From the NCBI GenBank assembly GCA_000750105.3, contig JPHH03000060.1, positions 62,001-126,000 on the forward strand: a DNA stretch of 64,000 bases, given 5' to 3'. The position numbers were made by a program, and so were the translations under genes. The notes under the pieces were generated by a model, which worked only from the letters and a program-made list of their open reading frames with translations, had not been told where the DNA came from and did no database searches. Position 1 is the first letter of the stretch. Each line of letters starts with the position of its first letter. This DNA comes from Tolypocladium sp. Sup5 PDA-1 (lineage: Eukaryota > Ascomycota > Sordariomycetes > Hypocreales > Ophiocordycipitaceae). This document shows, one piece after another, positions 52,432 to 63,051 of the stretch.

Positions 52432-53190
52432 ATGGCCCAGCATGGCCTCCAGCGCCTGGCGAGCCCGGCGCCCTCATTCTCGCTGCTGCTCCACCTGCTG
52501 GGCATCGCCTCCTTCGGCTACAACTTCTACTTCCTGACGACGTGGGAGACGCCCTTCACCCACGCCTACGGCTGGCACTTTCAGTTCCTCACCATCATCG
52601 GGCTCGCCGCCGCGCTCGTCTCCTTTTCGTTCGGCGCGCTGGCCGACGTCACGCGCAGCCCCGGCTTCTTCCGCGCCAAAAACGCAGTCTCGGTGCTCGC
52701 CACGCCGCTCGCGGCCGTCATCTCGGCGCTCTACTGGGGCATCCGCGCCATCGACCCCGAGCTGCTCGTCCAGGACGGCTTCGAGCTGCCGTTGCTGGAA
52801 GACGCGGGGTTCCACCTGGCCCCCGTGGTGTTTCTGACGCTGGACCTTGTCCTGCTGAGTCCCCCGTGGACGATGCCTGCCTATGGAACCATGACCTTGA
52901 GCACCGTCCTGGCGTTTGGGTACTGGTACTGGGTAGAGCTCTGCTTCACCAAGAACGGATGGTAAGTGGCGCCCAGCAAATCGAGTCCCCGTAGTCGTCA
53001 ACTCATCGTTGCAAGGTATCCGTACCCTCTGTTTGGACTGCTATCCACATCACAGCGCGTCCTCTTGTTCGTATTTTCGGCAGCCCTCGTCACGATATCG
53101 TCCGGCATCCTCAAGTGGATCTACGCCAGCATCAATGGCTACGATGAAGCTCGCAGGGAGCCGCACAAGCCGCTCAAGAAGATGGAATAA
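52432..53190 (+). CDS. FAR-17a/AIG1-like multi-pass membrane protein
   Basis: The two exons are 52432-52961 and 53016-53190 (234 residues). The intron GTAAGT...GCAAG joins FTKNGW to YPYPLFGLL, which matches the family's continuous segment. Six hydrophobic stretches are visible: LLLHLLGIASFGYNFYFL (about 18-35), FLTIIGLAAALVSFSFGAL (about 51-69), SVLATPLAAVISALYWGI, VVFLTLDLVLLS, LSTVLAFGYWYWVELC and, in exon 2, VLLFVFSAALVTISSG. Catalytic-type residues are the Thr in TTWET and the His in FHLAPVV. Mammalian relatives (AIG1, ADTRP) hydrolyse fatty-acid esters of hydroxy fatty acids; whether this one does is inference. It ends 150 bp from the 3' end of the ferritin-like gene. Confidence 0.87.
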
Positions 53191-53340
53191 GCGAGCAGTC
53201 GTATTTTGCTAGAAATAACTGTCATAATTCAGGATCAGAACGCCAACTGCCCATTATCTTTACATCTCCTCCAATTTACAAGCGGCATACATTTCCCAAG
53301 ATTCGTACAATTTCGACCCGCACCCGTTTTTGTTTTTTGT

Positions 53341-54405
53341 TTAGCAAGTAATCTCAAGGAGGGCAACGCCAGCAATGGTATTCTCATCGCTGGCATTGGC
53401 TCTCTTCCCGTCGGCGGTGTTGAGCGTGACATAGGTCTGGCCAGCAGGCGCGGGCTGTCCAGCCATGGCAAAGTTGGCGCCGGGGATCATAGCAGTCCAC
53501 TATACAACGATCAGCAGGGACCTAGGCATGGATGTCAATCGGATGGAACTCACGTCGGTGCATCCATTGGCCTGGACGGGGACATAGTAGGTCTGCAGGC
53601 CCGAGTAGAAGACGGCAAAGACCTTGGTGCCGTCGGTGACCTTGCCGCTCTTCAACGCCTGGGCAAAGGCCCCCGCGAAGGTGACGGTCGTTTGGCCGCA
53701 GGCCCCGGTGGCCGGCGCGGCCATCAGGGGTGGGAACGCCATGAAGGGCAGCTTGGTGCCCGCGGGAACGCTGGTGATGAACTGGGCGGCCATGGAGTAC
53801 ACCTGGTTGAAGTCAAGGGGCGTGTCGAACGGCACCGGGAAGGGCTTCTCGCCGAGGGCCGCGCGGATGTACGAGGCGTGGCGCGCCTCGACGGTCAGGA
53901 TGGAGCCGGCGGCGGTGAGGTAGTCCTTGTTGGCGATGGAGGCGGCAGCACCGAGGTAGGCCGAGACGCCGACGCCCTCGAGGACGCTGGCGAGCCCGAC
54001 AAAGGATTTGGCGTCCTTGACGGGGAAGGCAAAGGTAGGCTCGGCGACGGCCTTGGCCCCCAGAGCGGTGGAAAGGAAGGTGACGTGAGTCTGAAGATGC
54101 TCGTTAGCACATGTGTTCGAGCAGACAAGGACACACAAAAGACCACTCACCATCTCATCGCTGTACACGTTCTGCAGGTTCGTGTAAAAGTCCTGCGTGA
54201 ACCCGGCGGCGGTAACGTCATTCTCGGTGTAGTTCTGCAGGCCCTCCTGGTAGAACTTGCGCTCGAGATACTCCAAGGTCAGGGCGTAGTTGAGGATGTC
54301 AATGTCGCCGCCCGGGGGCGCGGCGAAGTCGTTTCTCTTCTCGAGAGGTGCTGCCACGCTGAGGGGCGTGAGGCAGCCCACGAGGAGGGCCAGTGAGCGG
54401 TGCAT
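53341..54405 (-). CDS. Secreted ferritin-like (Rds1-type) protein
   Basis: The three exons are 54405-54151, 54090-53554 and 53499-53341 (316 residues). A signal peptide is followed by a dibasic KR (residues about 20-25). The ferritin-like core is a four-helix bundle with candidate metal ligands in TLEYLERKFYQ, YSDEM/THVTFL (split exactly by intron 1) and TVEARHASYIR. The spacing E...ExxH fits the di-iron ferritin_2 family. The C-terminal ~100 residues are beta-rich and contain Cys pairs (ATGACGQTT, ANGCTD, EITC). Fission yeast Rds1 is stress- and starvation-induced, and this protein may be similar. It is convergent with the FAR-17a-like gene. Function is not established. Confidence 0.87.
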
Positions 54406-55157
54406 GGTGCCGTGATGTCTCGGAGATCTGATGCAGTGAACGAGATGCAGGTGTGTAAGAGGACGTGAGAAGTTTCGTGAGATTTTAGGTGAGATTTTAT
54501 ACCTGGCTATAAATAAGACAGAGCCGCAGAACGGCATGTCCCATGAGCAAAAGATGTTTGCCCTCTTGATATAACCCTCTCCCGGCAGCTTGCAGCCGCT
54601 ACCACTTACACGGACAACGACGTCGGACGCCACACCACCACGACCCATCCACGATTACATGTGCATGCACCAACTTCTCTGCCTTGCCATGCCCCTTGGA
54701 GCCATCAGATGGAATCCACATCGCTGCAATATTGCCGTGTCCCGTCCCAAGTTTTCGGTTGACGTGCCCGCACCCGATCTGTCATTCGTCACCAGTCCGC
54801 CGCTACGCCCGTCGGATGCCGGGTAAGAAAGCCCATTGCCATCTGTGGTTGCAGGAAGTAGTTTGAATTGACGTTTTGCCACCAGCCAAAGCCTCACGTT
54901 GCCGCTGTCGACCGGCGCGTGGGGGACGTCGGATGGTGGCGATCCCGAGGCGCTAGCTGGCGACAACCGCAACGCGATCGCGAACTTCGGGTCCCGCTGC
55001 ATCTCGCCGTGTCTATGGCAGCCCGGAACGTCGCGTAGCCGGCGGGCATTCCGTCATTCATTCTAATACTTCTTACAACGCGCCCCCATCGAAGAACCAC
55101 GCTCCATTGACGGAAGACGCAAAGAACCACGCCTTCTGCTGAGGCCATGCCCCACAC
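54406..55157. other. Intergenic region
   Basis: These 752 bp lie upstream of the ferritin-like gene and downstream of the FMN oxidase gene. A TATA-like stretch (about 54500-54510) lies about 100 bp upstream of the ferritin-like start. No gene is present. Confidence 0.5.
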
Positions 55158-56452
55158 TCACAAGCTCGACTTGACGTCCCCCGGATACTGCGCCCGCCGG
55201 AGAATGGTCCGCTGCAGCTCTGCGATGCTCTTCAGGCCGGCGAGGCCCATGGTCAGATCGAGATCAGCCAGGAGCCCAGCCAGCACCGCCTCGGCTCCCG
55301 CTGCGCCATCGATGCCCAGCCCGTAGACGACTGGCCTGCCGACGAAGACGGCTTTGGCGCCGAGGGCCAGCGCCTTGACGATGTCAGCCCCCGTGCGGAT
55401 GCCAGAGTCGAAGAGGACGGTGATCTTGTCGCCCACGGCATCTACGATTTCCGGGAGCACGTCCAGCGTCGCCACCGCGCCGTCAAGCTGCCTGCCGCCG
55501 TGGTTGCTGACGATGACGCCGTCCATGCCGTGCTGGACGGCCAGCCTGGCGTCGTCGACGCTCAGGACGCCCTTGAGGACGATTGGCCCGTCCCAGTGCT
55601 TGCGCAGGATTGCGAGGTCCTCCCAGCTGCGGCTGACGCCGGGGAAGCACTCGCTGAGCCAGTACGCGGCCGCCGAGATCTTGTTCTCCTCGGGTGTCTC
55701 GCCGTCGCTCCTCTCGGCAAACTTGCTGCGGAAGACGGGGTCCTGGAAGCCCACCTCGTCGCCCTGGCCGACGACGAAGGGAACGTTGGCGGTGTCGAGA
55801 TCCCACGGCCGCCAGCCCAGGGTCCAGGTGTCGAGGGTGACGGCCAGCGTCTTGAAACCGTTGGCCTTGGCGCGGCCCAGGATGGAGGCTGTGATTTCCT
55901 CGTCCGTGGGCCAGTACAGCTGGAACCACTTGGGGCCCTCTGGGACGGCCTCGACGAGCTCCTCGATGCTGGTAGAGGAGGCGGTGCTCAGTGTAAAGGG
56001 GACGCGGAGAGCCGCGCAGGCGCCGGCCGTGCCGATCTCCTTGTCCGGGTGGTACAGCGACTGTACGCCAATCGGCGCCATGAGAACCGGCGTGTCTGCT
56101 CTTCCTATCAATAATGCCATGTCTCGTACAAAACAATGGGCTGCTTACCATATTTCTGTCCGAAAAGAGTAACGCCGAGGTCCCGCGGGTTGGTCGGCCT
56201 GAGCATCCTGGGGACAATCTTCCACTGACGAAAGGCCAGGCGGTTGGCATCCATGGTCGCCGACTCACCAGCGCCGCCCTTGATGTAGTCGAAGCCATTC
56301 TTGGACATCTCCTTGAGGGCCTGCTCCTCGAGGTGGTTGGGGTTGGTGGTGACGACGGGCATCTGGCCCGCGAGGATGCCCCTTTGCATCACCGTCTGGA
56401 GGTAGGCCGCGTAGGGTACGTGCCCGTTGTCGTCGCCATTATTGTCTGCCAT
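55158..56452 (-). CDS. FMN-dependent 2-hydroxyacid oxidase/dehydrogenase (lactate 2-monooxygenase-like)
   Basis: The two exons are 56452-56149 and 56104-55158 (416 residues). The intron falls in GQKYGRADTPVLMAPIG. The family signature with active-site residues is VSNHGGRQLDG, its catalytic histidine near residue 303. FMN-site segments are KGVLSVDDARLA and the DSGIRTGADIVKALALGAKAVFVG-type run (split here only in description). The N-terminal part (DYIKGGAGESATMDANR) is also typical. The C-terminal ending (RAQYPGDVKSSL) is not a peroxisomal SKL. The substrate is most likely L-lactate or a related 2-hydroxyacid, but sequence alone does not decide. Its promoter contains the 71-bp tandem duplication described separately. 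Confidence 0.9.
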
Positions 56453-57213
56453 TTTGAAGCCTTTCCCAAGATGAAGCTGTTGATGACTGGGAGTAAGGTG
56501 CGAAAACGGCTGGGGTTCAAGCGAGGCTGGAAAGATTACATGTTGGGGAAGTGAGGAGAAGCTCTGGTGAATGAACCTCGGCAAGCTGCCGGGCCGACGT
56601 ACTGTCCACTGTGCCCCGTCCCGGGGACGGTGGCCGAGGCGGCCCTGGGATCCGTGGAGCCAATGCTGTCCAGGGCATTGAAGTAACCCGTCTGCGGTGA
56701 ATCCGACTACAGGCCATGGGATCCGTGGAGGCAATGCTGTCCGGGATATTGAAGTAAACCGTCTGCGGGTGGGTCCAACTACAGAGTACAAGCCATGTTT
56801 GGAGTCCCAATTCCCTGTTGCGTCGTTTACTCGTAAGCCGTTAATCGATGCCCTCTGTCAGTCGATGCCGAAGCTGTGGGGACGACGCGGCCCCTCTGTG
56901 GCTCCACCATCCCCGGAAATCGTGACCTGACAGTGTTGTTCTGAAATACCGTAATCATGTCCTTATTGGCTTAGTTGAGGATTATCGTGAAATGTATGTG
57001 AATTGTTACTCTGTTTTTTTCCGATAATCTTGCATGTATTGTACGACGGCTGGTGTTGAGGCCTAGGCCACTCTACGCGTGCTATTAACAACCCCCCACA
57101 TCGAAAAGAACGTGCCGAAGGAATGAGATGACCGCCTCACCCCCGTCCCCCTTTCAAGCCCCTGAACCCTCAAGCCAACTCGCCCGTCCCGCGCCCCGAC
57201 GCCTCCCCGCGCC
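56453..57213. other. Divergent promoter region
   Basis: These 761 bp lie between the FMN oxidase and Sld5 starts. They include the tandem duplication at 56647-56784. The right part (56940-57060) is A/T-richer. No gene is present. Confidence 0.55.
56647..56784. repeat. Imperfect tandem duplication, two units about 66 bp, period 71 bp
   Basis: Copy 1 spans 56647-56712 and copy 2 spans 56718-56784. Both start GGGATCCGTGGAG and end ACTACAG, share CAATGCTGTCC, ATTGAAGTAA and CCGTCTGCGG, and differ at about 10 positions. The repeat lies 195-330 bp upstream of the FMN oxidase start and about 430 bp from Sld5. Confidence 0.9.
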
Positions 57214-58000
57214 ATGGACATTGACGACATCCTGCGCGAGGTCGACCCCTCCTCCGACGGCATCCCCTCGGGCACGCGCGACCTGCAGGCCCTGACGCGT
57301 CGCTGGGTCGCCGAGAGGTCGGCGCCCGAGCTGCTCGAGTGAGTCCCAGGCCATGTCTTGATTCCCTGAACGGGGTACTGACACGCGGCACCTGCAGCTG
57401 GCCCGCGGACGGCCTGTTTGAGCGCGTCAGCGACCGCGTCAAGCGGCAGATCGAAAAGGTCGAGGACATGACCGGCGACATGGACCCCAAGACCAACTTT
57501 GCCCTCATCGTCATCCAGACGGAGCTCGAGCGGTACAAGTTCCTCGTGCGGAGCTACCTGCGCGTGCGCGTCGCAAAGGTACCTTGACCTCCCCAGATGA
57601 GAGTCTTCCTTGGCTGTGGTCCGCTAACCCATGAGCCCAGATCGACAAGCACACGCTTCACTACCTCTCGACCCAGGAGCTCCGCGACCGCCTCTCACCC
57701 ACGGAGCTCGCCTACGCGACGCGCCACCAGGCGCTGCTGCACAACCACTACCTGTCCTCCTTCCTGGCCTCGTTCCCGCCGCAGCTGCAGAACCTCAACG
57801 ACACGGCCGGCAACGTGAGCATGATCGACGCGCCGGACCTCGACACCGCCGTCTTCATGCGCATGCTGCGCGACAGGGACGTCCACGGGCGCGGCACCGA
57901 CGCCGACAACACGCTGCCCGCGGAGAATGGCGACGTCCTCATCTTGCGGTGGTCGAGCGCAAAGGCAATGGTGGAGGACGGGGATGCGGAGCTGGTGTGA
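57214..58000 (+). CDS. sld5: GINS complex subunit Sld5
   Basis: Sld5 is a subunit of the GINS tetramer, part of the CMG replicative helicase at DNA replication forks. The three exons are 57214-57338, 57398-57578 and 57641-58000 (221 residues, normal for Sld5). ATG 57214 opens MDIDDILREVD, the conserved start. The A-domain helices include the LIVIQTELERYKFLVRSYLR run (about 82-101), the classic Sld5 signature, and IDKHTLHYL. The C-terminal B-domain begins near MIDAPDLDTAVF and ends WSSAKAMVEDGDAELV. All introns keep frame. It converges on Utp18. Confidence 0.93.
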
Positions 58001-58475
58001 GTGACGTGCCCATGCTTGGTTGGGTCTCGAGGAAGCTCTGCACAGCTGCATTTATACCGGAGCCAGGCCCCCCACAAAGGGCATCGATGGACTGTGTGTG
58101 ACTATCCAGGCAAACGTCCACCATATTCAGAAAACTCACTTCGCCTCAGACACATTGTCAGTGTCGGCGGGAAGCCGAGGTCCAGGCTCACTGTCGAGTC
58201 TTGTAGATTACATGCCCCGACGGGCTTGCCGAGGGGTCAGGGTCAGGAGGCACACCTTGTCGGTGGCAGGATATCGGACCACAGACCTTCCAGGTTCGCC
58301 TCAGAAGGCATAAAAGATGGAACGGGAAAGTACTGCAATAGACGGCTGCGACGGACGAGGCGGATATACGTCTTCGCCTTTACGACATAGATTGGTCACG
58401 CAGCAACACGATGCAAGTATAGCCGTTAGGATCCCATTAGGACATCTATAGAAGAACGCAATGCTATTTTCCTGC
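58001..58475. other. Convergent intergenic region
   Basis: These 475 bp lie between the Sld5 and Utp18 3' ends. No gene is present. Confidence 0.5.
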
Positions 58476-60236
58476 CTAACTCCGAATGTTCCATAACCGA
58501 ATCTTCCCAGCATCATTCCCCACGGCCAACAGATCACTCTCCCTGCTAAACGCCACCGCCGTTATCCGCCCCAGCGGCGTCTGCTGCGTCGGCCAGTTTC
58601 GGTACACGGTGCAGCTCGGCAGGTGCACCAGCCTCAGCGCGTCCTTCTTCTCGCGGCTCCCAAACGCGAGGAGCTGGCCGTCCGGCGAGAACGTCAGCAC
58701 CGTGATGGGCGTGATCAGCTGCTCAAACGTGCGCGTCGGCGTCGGCCGCTCCTTGAGGGTGAGCTCATCGCCGGGGACGATGAGCTCGTTCCGGTCGTAG
58801 ACATTTGTTATGCCGCTGTTTGAGCCGACGGCAACCCATCGATCGTCGCCGAGGGCAGCAGGGCCGCGGTGGCCGCCGAGAGCTATGACAATCCCGCCCA
58901 CGCAGCCATCGTCGTGCCAGATGGCCAGGAACGTCTTGCTCTCCATGCTGTACTCGCCGACCTGGCCGTCTCGTCCCAGGATAGTCATGCCATCTCCCGT
59001 GCTCCACCAGGCAAAGTCGGCAATACCGTTCCTGCTCTGCAGCCTGGCAGCGGTAATCCACTGCATGGTGGCGACGCTCAGCACGTTGATGACACCGCCG
59101 CCCTTTCTCGTCGATGCCACAACCGCCATGTATCGCCCGCACGGACTCAGCTTGAACCGCTCCATGGACTTGTGCTCCAGGTGATGGCCGAGGATCTGTG
59201 ACGTCTTTTGCACCGCGCCAGAGGCCAGGTCCCAGTGGTGAAAGTACTTGCGTCGTCCGGCAAAGAAGATCTTGTCGCCCTGGGGGTACAGGAACTCTGC
59301 CCTTCGCACATCCACCTGCTTGACTTGGACAGACGTCAGCTGCGGGTTTGGCGGCTGGGCGTCGGGCGCGATGTGATGCAGGTACATGACCGACGCCGTG
59401 CTGGCGGAGAGAAGAACAGGGTACTCGGGGTGGAAGGACAGGCATTCCACGGGCATCTTGTGCTTGTCGGGGATCTCTCGCGTCCGCTGAATGTCGATGG
59501 CTTCAGGCCGCAAGAGTCGCTTCTTGGAGCTACCCGCGCCGGCCAGCTGGTTGACGTCGCGGAGGAACTGTTCGAGGGGCTGCGCCGAGACATCGGAGCC
59601 GGCGTCGCTGCCAGAGTCGCTCAAGGAGTCCGACGCGGCAGAGGAGCGCCGCCGCCTCTTGGTGGGGCGGCCGTCCGACTGCTGCGCCCACCCTGGCGCG
59701 GGATTCAGGCGCAGGAATTGCTGTCGCAGTCTTCGGGAGTACTCGGTGCCGCTGACGACGTCCTCCGCCTCGGATATCCGCAGCTTTCGTAGCCTCGTGG
59801 CGCCCGCGAGCGAAACCGCCAATCGATCGTCATCGCTGTCTTCCCAAGCGGGAACATCTCCCTGCTCAGTCGTCTTCGGCCCTGGCGCCGGCTTCGCGGC
59901 TGCGGATCCTGCGCCGGTGGCACCGGTATCGACCATGAACAAGTCGGCATCGTCGACGTCCTCCAGGCCGCCCGTGTCGACATCGGCCAGCTCCAGCTCC
60001 TTGCCATCGGCCTCTGCGCCGTCGAACAGGCCGCCGTCCTTGAACAGGTTTTCCCTGAAGCTCGTGTTGTTGCCCAGCACCAGCCGCTCCAGCTCTTCCT
60101 CGTCCGAGTCCTTGTCAAACATGAGCGCGGTGGTCGCTTTGTTGTTCGTCGTGATGTCGTCCGAGCCAAGGTCCGAGGAGAGGTCGCCCTCGGAGTCCTC
60201 GTGGTCCGAGGTCCATTTGTCTTTTTGCGCCGCCAT
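58476..60236 (-). CDS. utp18: U3 snoRNP / SSU processome protein Utp18
   Basis: Utp18 is a WD40 protein of the UTP-B complex in the small-subunit processome. It acts in the nucleolus on 18S rRNA processing and helps recruit the exosome helicase Mtr4. It is a single exon of 586 residues, starting at ATG 60236. The N-terminal ~230 residues are acidic and Ser-rich (DSDEEELERLVLGNN, KRRRRSS). The propeller spans about 250-586, with recognisable blades: SFHPEYPVLLSAS, GRYMAVVAS, VLTFSPDGQLLAFGS and a final AGKIRLWNIRS. The last blade (AVAFSRESDLLAVGNDAGKI) is typical of Utp18. An AIM-like segment for Mtr4 binding was not confidently seen. It lies downstream of and in tandem with the pseudouridine gene (243-bp gap). 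Confidence 0.92.
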   Translation of the reverse strand: MAAQKDKWTSDHEDSEGDLSSDLGSDDITTNNKATTALMFDKDSDEEELERLVLGNNTSFRENLFKDGGLFDGAEADGKELELADVDTGGLEDVDDADLFMVDTGATGAGSAAAKPAPGPKTTEQGDVPAWEDSDDDRLAVSLAGATRLRKLRISEAEDVVSGTEYSRRLRQQFLRLNPAPGWAQQSDGRPTKRRRRSSAASDSLSDSGSDAGSDVSAQPLEQFLRDVNQLAGAGSSKKRLLRPEAIDIQRTREIPDKHKMPVECLSFHPEYPVLLSASTASVMYLHHIAPDAQPPNPQLTSVQVKQVDVRRAEFLYPQGDKIFFAGRRKYFHHWDLASGAVQKTSQILGHHLEHKSMERFKLSPCGRYMAVVASTRKGGGVINVLSVATMQWITAARLQSRNGIADFAWWSTGDGMTILGRDGQVGEYSMESKTFLAIWHDDGCVGGIVIALGGHRGPAALGDDRWVAVGSNSGITNVYDRNELIVPGDELTLKERPTPTRTFEQLITPITVLTFSPDGQLLAFGSREKKDALRLVHLPSCTVYRNWPTQQTPLGRITAVAFSRESDLLAVGNDAGKIRLWNIRS

Positions 60237-60479
60237 TTTGTCTGGGCTGCGTCAATCGTGGTGAAGCAGTGCGGTGGTGCAGCCTGCAGGACAATTTTTG
60301 GAGGTGGTGGAATTTTTTGGGCATTAGGCTCAGCCTTGCAGGAGCCCCGCCGATCAGAAGAGTGGGGGGCGATCGTTGGCCAATGGTAGACGCTTCCCGA
60401 CGAGGCTGACCAGCCTGGACTCTTCATCAACTGATGAAGACTGGGAATGCACTCGTCGCTATTATTATGACGGCAACAT

Positions 60480-63051
60480 CTATTTACGAGAAACAGCTTT
60501 GCTGAGATCGCCCTCTAGTTGCCCAAGATTCGGGCTCACTGACTCCTGGCACTTGAGTGAGAAAACGGCGCCCCTCTGCGCAACGTCGACCAGGTTCTCT
60601 ATCCTGCCCCCTTGCGCCAGCCCGGAAATCAAGACACCCAGGAACGTGTCGCCGACTCCGTTGACAGAGACAATGTCCTGCACCGTCTCCGCGGCCGGGA
60701 ACATCCTCATGTAAATGCCGCCGACGGAGGGGTGGTCGACGGCGGCCCGCGTCAGGATGAACTCTTCCGCGTCTCGGTCTCGCATCAGGGGGTCGTCTCG
60801 TCCCAGGAGGGTGGTGAGGAGGACGCCTTTGGGTCCGAGTTTCGTGACGAGTGTGGGTATATAGGGGAGGAGTTGGACGCATTGCACCGGCACGCCGGCG
60901 TCAGTAAGTTCGGCAGACGTCAGCCTCATGAATCGGTCTCGCGCGCCTCGCATCCCAAACGAGTCGATGACGTCGAACCAGTCTCCCAGCTCGAGATAGC
61001 CGTTGTCCTTGGCCGCGGCGTACATGGCCGCCAGTTCGTACGTGTTTGGCGAAGCGAGGTCGACGCTCGCCTGGGGGAAGACGCCGAGTCTGGGGACTCC
61101 TCTCTGGGGACAGAACAACCCCTTCGACTTCTCCACCGACACGGGCTCAAACGCAACTCTGGAGTTGTGGTCGTTGCCAGTCCGAACCCACGCTCTGATA
61201 TCCTTTGGGCTCCAGTTGCCATCGACAACTAGCCACTTGGGCGAGGTAGCCGCCACAGTGGATTCCCTGTGGTCCGGATCGGAGTGTTGCGTGAAGATGC
61301 CCATGTCTGCCATGGCCATGACCAGGTTTCTGCTCCCGTCGTTGACGGCGACATATTGCGCAGTGCGGCTCCCGGGATGAGATTGCTGATCCAGCCTTCG
61401 GACGAAGGTGGTGTCGAGCCCAGCGGTCTGCAGAGAAGAAAGCACCGTCGATCCAGCCCTGTGATTCTGTCAATGTACGTCCAAGATATAAAAGTCAGCG
61501 GAGACTGCCTACATGTCGTCGCCGACCATGCTACAGAACTGGACCCGAGCCTGTCTGCTGGCCAAGTGAGCGGCGAGCGCGACATTGTGGCCGACGCCGC
61601 CAATGGACTGGCTGATGCGGGAAGGATTCGAAGTGTGAGGTTGCGGTGCCGTTTCGCCGAGCTTGGTGCTCGTATAATCACAGCTGAGGTCAACAGCAAC
61701 AGCTCCAGCTACGAGGATATCGGCCTTGGGGTTGGCAACTCTGGCTGGCCCCTCCGTGGTCTTAAACGACGTGTTATATCCATTCATACTATCTACAATT
61801 AGAACTATATCCGATGCCGAGTCGCAGCTGCACTTACGAGCTCATCACCGGTTTCGCGTCTGGCGACAACAAGCGCGACAGCTCCACCGAGATGTTGGTT
61901 GCCCGAATGATGTTTGCTGTTACCAGAGCCTTGTTGGCCGTGACCGCCTTCTCCCCCGTGAGCTGCTTGAGCCTCTGCAGCACGTACGGAGTGTTTTTGC
62001 TCCCGGTGAAGCCCTTTTCAACCGCTTCCCGCACCGCCTGCTCGATGGCCACGCTCATCTCCTCCGAGGATATGCCAAACTCTTCTGGGATCGGGTTGGC
62101 GAAGAAGATGCCGGACTCGATGCCTAGCTGTTCCTGGGCGAAGATCATGGCTGCGGCTTCCTTCTCGGTGTACACGACGGACGGGCTCTTTATGCCGCTC
62201 TCCCTGGCCCAGAATGCGGGGAAGTCGACCTTGCCAGTGCGTCCGTCGGCAAAGGTCGACACGAGGCAGCCCTGCGTCTCGAGGTACTCCAGCGTCCTGG
62301 GGATGTCGAGGAAGCCTTTGCAGCCGCTGGCGATGACGGCTACTCTGGTCCGCCCCAGCTCCGTGAGATCGGCAGACACGTCCATGGAGCTCTCGCCGCC
62401 GCGGTGGACGCCACCCAGGCCGCCGGTGCCGAATACTCGGATGCCGGCTAGCCTGGCGAGAAGCATAGTGCCCGCAATTGTGGTGCCACCATGGATCTTG
62501 CGTCCAGCGAGGCCCTATATCAAGTTAGAGCTTGGTCTTCTATCCTGGCTGGCCCATCACTGGTTGCAAAGATCTGAGAGGAGACTAACCATGCCCGCAA
62601 GATATGCAATATCCCTCCGCGAGGCCTTGACCGTGCCCTCATCCTCAATCATGCGGATAATCTGTTTGGGAGACACGCCAACCGTGGGGACGCCATCGAC
62701 AATGGCAATGATGGCAGGGATACCGCCGTGGCTGCGGACAAGGTCTTCATGCTCTCGGGCAAGGTCCTTGCCCATCGCGCCGTGCGTGTAGATTGTGGAT
62801 TCAAGAGCCACCACGGGCTTGTTGCCCTGGACGGCGTCTGCCACCTCATCAGAGACGCGCAGCAGGCCCCGCAAGGCAGGCGACGTGGATGCTGCAGAAG
62901 CTGTCGCGAAGCCACGTCGCAGACAGGGCGCTCGGCTTTGGTGGTTGCATTGAGGACGGGCGGCGACCTGGCTGATCGGATGCGGGCATCGCACCGAGCC
63001 GGCACTGAGCCAGCGGCGGCCCACGGGGATTGCGAGCCGAGCCGCCTTCAT
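60480..63051 (-). CDS. Bifunctional pseudouridine-5'-phosphate glycosidase / PfkB carbohydrate kinase
   Basis: This is a fusion of a PsuG-type glycosidase and a PfkB (PsuK-like) kinase for breakdown of pseudouridine. The kinase makes pseudouridine-5'-phosphate and the glycosidase cleaves it to uracil and ribose-5-phosphate. The four exons are 63051-62590, 62514-61838, 61788-61513 and 61458-60480 (797 residues). The N-terminus (MKAARLAIPVGRRWLSAG) looks like a mitochondrial presequence. PsuG spans about 60-390: VALESTIYTHGAM, GGIPAIIAIVDG, GTGGLGGVHRGGE, ASGCKGFLDI and PIPEEFGI. The kinase spans about 410-797: GAVAVDLSCDY, SIGGVGHNVALAA and the catalytic NGVGDTFLG. Introns 2-4 sit between and within domains. 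One continuous frame joins both enzymes. Confidence 0.92.

Noticed and set aside
53206..54396. 396-codon rightward frame
   Set aside because: Antisense shadow of the ferritin-like gene, Gly/Arg-rich with no motif.
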